Under the pieces are notes generated by a model, which saw only the letters and a program-made list of their open reading frames with translations, did no database searches and was not told the DNA's origin. The position numbers and the translations under genes were made by a program. 25,484 nucleotides of DNA from a virus. This document shows positions 20,793 to 25,484 of this stretch, in pieces; position 1 is the stretch's first letter, and each line of letters begins with the position of its first letter. The stretch covers positions 1 to 25,484 of IMG/VR virus record IMGVR_UViG_3300042879_002246. One strand, 5' to 3'.

Positions 20793-20815
20793 AACTGATT
20801 AAAAAAATTCTGATT

Positions 20816-21013
20816 ATGAAGAATATGTCACAACACACCTGGGAAATATGGTTCCTGGGATCAATATTTGGATGCATAGTGCCTATGTTGGCAATTATGT
20901 GTGAATCAAGAGATGAAGAGGTGATGAAGTATGCTACTATAGCATTAGTAATTTCTTTTATCTCTTTTATTTTATGTGTTATTGTTGGTAATAAAAATGA
21001 TACTAAGCTATGA
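20816..21013 (+). CDS. Two-helix membrane microprotein 1
   Basis: This 65-residue protein has two hydrophobic stretches (IWFLGSIFGCIVPMLAIM, about 11-28, and ATIALVISFISFILCVIVG, about 40-58) joined by a charged loop. The start could be Met1 or Met4 (MSQHTWE). It overlaps the next membrane protein by four bases. It is first in a run of five tiny proteins, four of them clearly membrane-spanning. No family is recognised. Confidence 0.7.
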   Translation: MKNMSQHTWEIWFLGSIFGCIVPMLAIMCESRDEEVMKYATIALVISFISFILCVIVGNKNDTKL

Positions 21014-21195
21014 AAAAAGAAACCTTTTACCTTGGTCTGAGCTTCCTGTCATTGCTATTAGCAGGAACTTGTGCAGTATCTATGTATGCTGTATCAGACA
21101 ACAAAACATTAATAGCATTTATCATTGGCTTTAGCTTGTGGTGTATGATTGGTACACTATCTATGAGCTCTTATTTACACTATAAAACTAAGTAA
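21010..21195 (+). CDS. Two-helix membrane microprotein 2
   Basis: This 61-residue protein has two hydrophobic segments (FYLGLSFLSLLLAGTCAVSM, about 6-25, and IAFIIGFSLWCMIGTLSMSS, about 35-54). It starts inside the previous gene (ATGA) and ends just before the next ATG. Its resemblance to its neighbour in size and topology suggests ancient duplication or a common role at the membrane. Confidence 0.7.
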   Translation: MKKETFYLGLSFLSLLLAGTCAVSMYAVSDNKTLIAFIIGFSLWCMIGTLSMSSYLHYKTK

Positions 21196-21196
21196 T

Positions 21197-21280
21197 ATGG
21201 AAGATGTATCTTTAGCTATAATTTTCATAGCTTTTTTAATTTATATGTATAAAGTAATTAAATTAGACCGTAATGAGTAA
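21197..21280 (+). CDS. 27-residue single-helix microprotein
   Basis: Frame MEDVSLAIIFIAFLIYMYKV followed by IKLDRNE. It has one membrane helix (about 5-18) and a basic end, which gives an N-out, C-in orientation by the positive-inside rule. It begins two bases after the stop before it and overlaps the following start. Very short, but the spacing and topology support it. Confidence 0.5.
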   Translation: MEDVSLAIIFIAFLIYMYKVIKLDRNE

Positions 21281-21437
21281 AATAATGCGTATTTCAGTAA
21301 TTATACAATTGATATTTATATTGTTAGGTATTGTTGATATTATAGTAGGTAAACCCTTTTGGGGATTATTCTTTATAGTAGTAAATGGTGCCGGCTTATA
21401 TCTTAATTATTACACATATAAAAAATATATGAAATAA
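21273..21437 (+). CDS. Two-helix membrane microprotein 3
   Basis: This 54-residue protein (MSKIMRISVIIQLIFILLGI...) has two hydrophobic stretches (about 7-26 and 29-44) and a Tyr/Lys-rich end. It overlaps the 27-residue gene by 8 bases and shares its final A with the start of the next frame. No known family; placed by context with its neighbours. Confidence 0.6.
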   Translation: MSKIMRISVIIQLIFILLGIVDIIVGKPFWGLFFIVVNGAGLYLNYYTYKKYMK

Positions 21438-21508
21438 TGGAGGTCTTAGCTATAACAGTATTAGTAATGCTGTTAGTTTACTCTCAAAGTTATCTTAATA
21501 GAAATTAA
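21437..21508 (+). CDS. 23-residue hydrophobic microprotein
   Basis: Frame MEVLAITVLVMLLVYSQSYL followed by NRN. It starts at the A of the previous stop (TAATG) and has one short helix. Real or not, it continues the pattern of overlapping membrane frames in this cluster. Confidence 0.4.
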   Translation: MEVLAITVLVMLLVYSQSYLNRN

Positions 21509-21519
21509 AAACTACACTT

Positions 21520-21831
21520 ATGGAAACTGTTTACTGGACTATGAAGAATGGTCAAAAGATTGATGTTGATACTATGGACATTCAACATCTCCGGAATTCT
21601 CTTAAAATGCTTATTAAAGCTGTAAGAGCTAAATCTGCACCTGTATCTAAACCTAAGTTTGAGGTACATGGTGAAATTGCATCTGAGTTTGCTGATATGG
21701 CAAGACTATATGCAATCAACCCAGAATTAACTTGTACTTGTGATGAAGTTCATGAATGTCAACAGTGTTATGAAGACAGAAAAAATGAAAATGACTTGAA
21801 TGCATTAGAAAATGCAAGTACAGAGTATTAA
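21520..21831 (+). CDS. Small protein with C-terminal Cys cluster
   Basis: This 103-residue protein has helical segments (about 22-40 and 50-68) and a compact cysteine cluster CTCDEVHECQQC near 75-86 that could bind zinc. The C-terminus is acidic and Asn-rich. It follows the membrane cluster by 11 bases after a short A-rich leader and is followed by a GC-rich hairpin at 21844-21868. The function is unknown. Confidence 0.7.
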   Translation: METVYWTMKNGQKIDVDTMDIQHLRNSLKMLIKAVRAKSAPVSKPKFEVHGEIASEFADMARLYAINPELTCTCDEVHECQQCYEDRKNENDLNALENASTEY

Positions 21832-21843
21832 AAATAAAGTATC

Positions 21844-21868
21844 GGCACCCTTCCTTTAACCGGGTGCT
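21844..21868. terminator. GC-rich hairpin after Cys-cluster gene
   Basis: GGCACCC/GGGTGCTG stem, but no T-run follows on the plus strand and only a weak one on the minus strand. It may slow transcription or stabilise the 3' end. Confidence 0.4.
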
Positions 21869-21869
21869 G

Positions 21870-22175
21870 ACAAACAAAAATATTAACACTACAATCATCT
21901 GATTTACAAGTACAAATAACAATTTTACACACACCTACTCTAGTGTATTTATATAGTAAGTAGTCACTATTAAGAGTTATAACACATTCCTAGTGTTTAT
22001 GTTACTGTAAATATATTATAATTATTACTCACTTACGTTTCTGAAATATTAGTCTTAGAATTAATATATACCAGGTGAAACTTAGAGATAAAAATAATAT
22101 TACTTCAAGGAAAAGTACAGATGATTGTTTTTATTAACCCAAAACTAAAAAATTAAACCCAAAAAATCAAAAGTT
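21870..22175. other. Gene-free stretch, weak structure
   Basis: No open frame of useful length is seen here. CACTA/TAGTG near 21966-21999 can pair, but the rest is low-complexity AT sequence. The last 50 bases are A-rich and serve as a leader for the 60-residue gene. Confidence 0.5.
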
Positions 22176-22358
22176 ATGATTGCACAAATGCTAATCCAAG
22201 AAATTAAAGACCTTTATGTGTCTATTAATCAAGAAGAACCAACAGAATTAGAATTAGTTAAGTTGGAAAACAGTACTGAAGAAGAATTAACAGACATTAG
22301 AGATGGTCTAAAACTGTCTTTAGTAGATGATTATCCATCATTTGATAATTTGTATTAA
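22176..22358 (+). CDS. Small acidic early protein
   Basis: This 60-residue, mainly helical, strongly acidic protein (MIAQMLIQEIKDLYVSINQE...) comes after an A-rich leader typical of Bacteroidota gene starts. It is followed after eight bases by the lipoprotein gene. No family is recognised. Confidence 0.65.
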   Translation: MIAQMLIQEIKDLYVSINQEEPTELELVKLENSTEEELTDIRDGLKLSLVDDYPSFDNLY

Positions 22359-22366
22359 TTTTGAAT

Positions 22367-22513
22367 ATGGATAAAAAAGAATACTTTAAAATTGCTATTG
22401 TTATTATATTAGGATTAGCAATAGGTTACATGTTTAGTGCATGTAAATCAAGTGTGCAATGTGATGCATACAGTAAAACTACCACACCCACTATGGATAC
22501 AGTATCCAAGTAA
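22367..22513 (+). CDS. Small candidate lipoprotein
   Basis: This 48-residue protein has a membrane helix (YFKIAIVIILGLAIGYMFSA, about 6-25) directly followed by Cys26 and then KSS. FSAC resembles a lipobox, so signal peptidase II could leave a lipid-anchored peptide of about 23 residues. Phage lipoproteins often block superinfection or act as outer spanins; the early location favours the former. Evidence is limited to this signal. Confidence 0.55.
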   Translation: MDKKEYFKIAIVIILGLAIGYMFSACKSSVQCDAYSKTTTPTMDTVSK

Positions 22514-22521
22514 CAAATATC

Positions 22522-22737
22522 ATGAAGATAAATTTTGCACAAAGAGTAATTGTAAAGATTGTTCCTAAAGCAACTGCTTCTGGTGCTAGTTCAGAGCTAA
22601 AAAATGAATTACAAACCTTGATTAACTCAAGTAAAGTAAACATTGATAGATCTGTATTTGCTAAAACTCAGTCTGAAAGAGATGAGTTAAAAATAGCAAA
22701 ACTAGCTCATAAAGCTATGCTTTTGAAATCTAAATAG
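22522..22737 (+). CDS. Small basic early protein
   Basis: This 71-residue protein has a beta-like N-terminus (MKINFAQRVIVKIVPKATAS) followed by helices (about 20-70) rich in Lys, Ser and Ala. It lies eight bases after the lipoprotein gene and before a terminator. No known family; a DNA- or protein-binding role is only a guess. Confidence 0.65.
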   Translation: MKINFAQRVIVKIVPKATASGASSELKNELQTLINSSKVNIDRSVFAKTQSERDELKIAKLAHKAMLLKSK

Positions 22738-22779
22738 GCTTAACTCACCTATTAACAAATCCTACTAAAAAGGTTGGCT

Positions 22780-22811
22780 GGAGCTTGAATAACCACAAGG
22801 CTCCTTTTTTA
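22780..22811 (+). terminator. Intrinsic terminator
   Basis: GGAGC-TTG/CAAG-GCTCC stem with one bulge, followed by T6. It ends the unit of small early genes. Confidence 0.85.
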
Positions 22812-22826
22812 TTTTAAATAAAAACT

Positions 22827-23060
22827 ATGAAAAAACTACAAAGAAAACTAAAAGATTTACAACATGAGCTTTATATGTTGCATTTTACTGCAGCTTCTTC
22901 TGAAGTATATAAACAAAGAAGAGCTGATATAGAGTATCAGATTGTTCTTATAGAAGAAGCAATTGAATTGGAAAAGAAAATGCTACCCTTTAAAATTTCA
23001 TTTGGGGTAGCATGTGTTGCTATAGTAGCAATACTGATTGTTTATTATTATAAAATTTAA
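22827..23060 (+). CDS. Coiled-coil protein with C-terminal membrane helix
   Basis: This 77-residue protein has a long charged helix (about 1-52; MKKLQRKLKDLQHELYMLHF) with coiled-coil character and a C-terminal membrane helix (ISFGVACVAIVAILIVYYYK, about 57-76), so it is probably tail-anchored with its coil in the cytoplasm. It is followed by a similar charged helical gene. The function is unknown. Confidence 0.7.
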   Translation: MKKLQRKLKDLQHELYMLHFTAASSEVYKQRRADIEYQIVLIEEAIELEKKMLPFKISFGVACVAIVAILIVYYYKI

Positions 23061-23065
23061 ATAAA

Positions 23066-23383
23066 ATGGCAAAAATAAAATTGAATGACTCTGTATTTAT
23101 GAAAAGTGATGCAGAATTTAAATTAGAAAAAGCAGAAGCATTGAACAAAGTTAATGATCAGATAATTGCTGATCTAGAAGCTAAATTAGACTTAGTATTT
23201 AGAGAGCAAGAAGAAATGCTGAAAGAATTAAAAAGATGGTTAGATGCTTTTCCTTATGCATTTAAACAACTGGAAGAACATGCTGGAAAAATTACTTCAG
23301 AAGATGTTACCTATCATGCAAATCTTATTTATAAGATTATGGAGCATAAGTTTGGTTATAAACCAAAAATGACAGAGCTTTAA
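23066..23383 (+). CDS. Helical early protein
   Basis: Most of this 105-residue protein (about 15-100) is predicted helical, with coiled-coil-like stretches (DQIIADLEAKLDLVFREQEE) and a more compact end (AFPYAFKQLEEHAG). It starts five bases after the preceding gene. No family is recognised. Confidence 0.7.
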   Translation: MAKIKLNDSVFMKSDAEFKLEKAEALNKVNDQIIADLEAKLDLVFREQEEMLKELKRWLDAFPYAFKQLEEHAGKITSEDVTYHANLIYKIMEHKFGYKPKMTEL

Positions 23384-23387
23384 AAGA

Positions 23388-23575
23388 ATGTGTTGTTCTT
23401 GTGAGAAAGGAATTAAACGTAATAAATAATGTAAATGTAGAATTAACATTACAACACAGAGGCTCTCAACCTCAAGCCAGGATAGGAGTGATCTTGTTCT
23501 GGCTTCTGATGCGTGCACCTATAACCGTATAGTTGACAGATGAAGGTGTTAAAATCTGTCTATTTATTTATTTAT
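23388..23575 (+). ncRNA. Candidate structured intergenic RNA
   Basis: This 205-base gap has several perfect stems: AATGT/ACATT (23434-23450), GAGG/CCTC (23459-23473), AAGCCAG/CTGGCTT (23474-23480 with 23499-23505) and GACAGA/TCTGTC (23535-23560), the last followed by a T-rich run that could act as a terminator. It also contains a 13-codon frame (MCCSCEKGIKRNK). A small RNA or a structured leader is possible. Confidence 0.4.
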
Positions 23576-23589
23576 TTAATTTATTTATT

Positions 23590-23931
23590 ATGAGCTTTTT
23601 AGGAAAAGTATTCGGGATTAAAGAAAAAAAACAAACTTATTCAAAAGATAATAAGTTTAAATTGTGTGTTGTTGATGAAACATCAACCACAGTACATACC
23701 AAGTTAGGTATAACAGATGAAAGAGGTAAAGAACTAGCAGAACTGGCACTAGAAAGTTATGAAAAAAATAACAGTTATGTACCTGCTATGCAACATGTAC
23801 TTGATGGATGTAATCATATCAATGAAGTTGTTATAGCTTTAAGAGCTTTAGACAGAAGAGTTGAGTTAGGTAATGGAGATTCACATATAAAATCTCTTGC
23901 TGAAATACTTAGAAGACATGGCGGACATTAA
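23590..23931 (+). CDS. Small early protein of unknown function
   Basis: This protein of 113 residues from the ATG at 23590 begins MSFLGKVFGIKEKKQTYSKD. A frame is open further upstream from TTG codons, but they lie inside the hairpin region, so the ATG is preferred. The core (about 40-110) is helical with LGITDERGKELAELALESYE and a Arg-rich end. It overlaps the next gene by 14 bases. No family is recognised. Confidence 0.7.
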   Translation: MSFLGKVFGIKEKKQTYSKDNKFKLCVVDETSTTVHTKLGITDERGKELAELALESYEKNNSYVPAMQHVLDGCNHINEVVIALRALDRRVELGNGDSHIKSLAEILRRHGGH

Positions 23932-24142
23932 GGTCTTTCACATGGACTCAGTCTTAGGTTTTAATAGAGATATTGAACTTAAAGACCAAAATGGAGAAAC
24001 TATTAAAACTGGTGCTAGGACTACATATCCTACAGTTGATTTTAAACCTCTACAATATAGAGTGTTTGATAGAAGTTTCTTCACACACTATAATCAAGTA
24101 CTACTGGATCAAATCAGAGCTTGTAGACAAATTCTTGATTAA
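23918..24142 (+). CDS. Small early protein, overlapping start
   Basis: This protein of 74 residues from the Met at 23918 (MADIKVFHMDSVLGFNRDIE) is beta-rich with a helical end. An upstream Met would lengthen the overlap with the previous gene without obvious gain, so the shorter start is chosen. It ends before a terminator. The function is unknown. Confidence 0.65.
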   Translation: MADIKVFHMDSVLGFNRDIELKDQNGETIKTGARTTYPTVDFKPLQYRVFDRSFFTHYNQVLLDQIRACRQILD

Positions 24143-24207
24143 CATATTAGCAAACAAGGAACCTTAAAGACAGTATATCTGTGATATGCTTTTCCTAATA
24201 AATGCAG

Positions 24208-24230
24208 AAGGGGTAGAAATACCCCTTTTT
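24208..24230 (+). terminator. Intrinsic terminator
   Basis: AAGGGGTA/TACCCCTT with a GAAA loop and a T5 run. Confidence 0.88.
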
Positions 24231-24268
24231 CATTGTTTAGCTATATATGCCATAATTAGATGTGTAGT

Positions 24269-24310
24269 AAGTTTAGTTAATTAATATAATGATTTATATT
24301 TACTAAACTT
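24269..24310 (+). promoter_or_regulatory. Leader hairpin before acidic gene
   Basis: AAGTTTAGT (24269-24277) and ACTAAACTT (24302-24310) form a 9-bp stem that ends 10 bases before the ATG at 24321. As DNA it could be an operator; as RNA it could cover the start codon. The function is not known. Confidence 0.5.
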
Positions 24311-24320
24311 TTATACAATA

Positions 24321-24590
24321 ATGCCATATTATCAACTGTCTAATGGAAAAACAATATACTTGACTATGGATCAGTATCTTGATTTGACAGATGAAGACAT
24401 CCAATACATGATATCAATAGACTGTGGAGATCAATATCTCAATCCTTTTAAGGATTCTGCAGTAGTAGATCAGGTAAAAGAAAAAGCATATGACTTTGAC
24501 TATTTACCAGATGATGAAAATAATGATGATGTAATATCTGATGATACACCATTTGATGATATTATAGATCTCACAGATTCATTAGACTAA
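24321..24590 (+). CDS. Small protein with highly acidic tail
   Basis: This 89-residue protein has a globular-looking N-terminus (MPYYQLSNGKTIYLTMDQYL) and ends in a very acidic tail (YLPDDENNDDVISDDTPFDD), typical of proteins that mimic DNA or bind basic partners. Such acidic early phage proteins include anti-restriction and nucleoid-targeting factors, but no specific match is seen. Confidence 0.7.
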   Translation: MPYYQLSNGKTIYLTMDQYLDLTDEDIQYMISIDCGDQYLNPFKDSAVVDQVKEKAYDFDYLPDDENNDDVISDDTPFDDIIDLTDSLD

Positions 24591-24630
24591 GCTGTTTTCT
24601 AAGCTTAAAATTTCCCGTTTTACAAATGCT

Positions 24631-24655
24631 AGAGGATAAGTAATCCTCTTTTTTT
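24631..24655 (+). terminator. Intrinsic terminator
   Basis: AGAGGAT/ATCCTCT with a T9 run. It ends the acidic gene. Confidence 0.88.
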
Positions 24656-24659
24656 ATTT

Positions 24660-25160
24660 ATGATTAAAATGTATACACTTATGGAAAAGTTAAAACAACA
24701 GATTAAAGATTATCAGTTAAATGCAGGTAAAACCTACATGAGTTATCAAACTGATGGGTATTCACAATACCAAAATTATTTGTACAAAAGAGCACTATAT
24801 GGATTAGATGCACTTTCTGAACAAGAACTAGCTACTATTTGTAGCAAAAAGAAACAAAGAGTTGTTAATGTGTATAAGAAAGCACAGGTTACACTTAACA
24901 AGTTTAAACAACAGGTTACTATTCAATATAGTAACTTTGTATTCAAAACTTTGTTTCCTAAAAGTCCAATTACAAGTATTTTACTTGCTGATACTGAAGT
25001 AGATGAGACCTTTAAAAATACTTTAACTTTTAAAGATTTAGGTATTACTAAAGATCAAATTATTAGTATCTTTATCAATGAAGGCATTCTTCCTAAAAAC
25101 TTTTTAAGTTTAGAAAGAGATCCAAACCAATTACCAAGATTAAAAACCACTAAAAATTAA
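24660..25160 (+). CDS. Early protein of unknown function
   Basis: This protein of 166 residues from the first Met is mostly helical, basic and rich in Gln and Lys (about 8-95), and ends with a predicted globular part (FKDLGITKDQIISIFINEGI, about 124-143). The first ATG sits only a few bases after the terminator, so Met4 or Met8 (MEKLKQQIKDYQ) may be the true start. No family is recognised. Confidence 0.7.
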   Translation: MIKMYTLMEKLKQQIKDYQLNAGKTYMSYQTDGYSQYQNYLYKRALYGLDALSEQELATICSKKKQRVVNVYKKAQVTLNKFKQQVTIQYSNFVFKTLFPKSPITSILLADTEVDETFKNTLTFKDLGITKDQIISIFINEGILPKNFLSLERDPNQLPRLKTTKN

Positions 25161-25163
25161 ATC

Positions 25164-25364
25164 ATGACAAGAAAAGAATTTTTAAACAAGTTTGAAGACT
25201 TAACTAGACAGTTAGAAGATCTAGTAAGTCAATTACCTTCTATACCTGAATTAGAAGAAGATATTTATAAAGAAGATGAAAGCAAAATTGCTGTATCTGC
25301 AGACATAATGAACTTAGAAACGAGTGTAGATAATTTATCAGACTTATACTTTGATCAAGACTAA
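25164..25364 (+). CDS. Small helical early protein
   Basis: This 66-residue, strongly acidic, helical protein (MTRKEFLNKFEDLTRQLEDL) starts three bases after the preceding stop. It is probably made from the same message as its neighbour. The function is unknown. Confidence 0.65.
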   Translation: MTRKEFLNKFEDLTRQLEDLVSQLPSIPELEEDIYKEDESKIAVSADIMNLETSVDNLSDLYFDQD

Positions 25365-25484
25365 AATTTGTGATGGATGTGGTCTTGAAAAACCCATCTG
25401 GAAAAGTAGTGGAACCGGGGGATTTAAGTATTGCAAATATTGTTGGAGTTGCCAGAATCCCAAGAATAAAGATAATATACAGAA
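25351..25484 (+). CDS. Zinc-ribbon protein, partial at right edge
   Basis: From a TTG start (MIKTKICDGCGLEKPIW), 44 residues are visible and the frame continues past the right edge. CDGC (about 7-10) and CKYCWSC (about 29-35) give two cysteine pairs fitting a zinc ribbon, as in short phage proteins of the recombination-endonuclease VII or zinc-knuckle type. It overlaps the preceding gene end by 14 bases. The TTG start is inferred because no ATG fits the frame. Confidence 0.6.
   Translation, partial: MIKTKICDGCGLEKPIWKSSGTGGFKYCKYCWSCQNPKNKDNIQ

Noticed and set aside
23973-24167. 64-residue frame overlapping the 74-residue gene
   Set aside because: It is a shifted frame inside a better-supported gene with normal spacing to both neighbours.
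1-25484. CRISPR array, insertion sequence, integrase or attachment site
   Set aside because: No regular spaced repeats, transposase or integrase frame, or matching att-like repeats were seen.

Overview
This window looks like part of an AT-rich genome of a tailed double-stranded DNA phage that infects a Bacteroidota host, most likely a crAss-like phage. The evidence is a large terminase next to a short row of genes for an IHF/HU-like protein, a winged-helix protein, an 8-Cys zinc-ribbon protein and a PD-(D/E)XK nuclease; TAnnTTTG-type promoter boxes; A-rich gene starts without Shine-Dalgarno sequences; and two gene blocks that diverge from one intergenic region. The phage class is inferred from gene content and was not checked against databases.

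Minus-strand block (about 16.8 kb down to 1). Read in the direction of transcription it holds an ATE/Bpt-like aminoacyl-tRNA-protein transferase, small accessory proteins (a PGDYG-like protein, a GroES-like co-chaperonin, a DUF3310 protein, a two-helix membrane protein), then an appendage cassette (a collagen-like fibre, a DUF1566 C-type-lectin protein that looks like a diversity-generating-retroelement target, and a lectin fibre with nested binding modules), then a lysis cassette (one or two holin-like proteins, a TIGR02594-type endolysin), and finally the packaging block ending in TerL, which runs off the left edge. An HNH homing endonuclease gene sits directly before terL.

Divergent control region (16.76-17.53 kb). 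It has no convincing protein gene. On the minus strand it holds three tandem intrinsic terminators, each fused to a TAnnTTTG-like box and separated by structured, partly similar RNA segments. In the middle is a large AT-rich palindrome. On the plus side the first copy of a repeated early promoter motif begins the early block.

Plus-strand block (17.4-25.5 kb). It starts with a chain of short transcription units, each with its own terminator and most with a copy of the motif AGGTTG-N-CATAAATAwACT. Two of these units encode no plausible protein and look like small RNAs. Next comes about 1 kb without genes (19.54-20.57 kb) packed with perfect 6-10 bp helices, including a closed multi-branch 3' domain. 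This is a strong candidate for a giant structured RNA of the GOLLD/ROOL kind, or a new class, and is the most interesting object here. After it come very small membrane proteins in overlapping frames, a probable lipoprotein, and small early proteins of unknown function, ending in a partial zinc-ribbon gene at the right edge.
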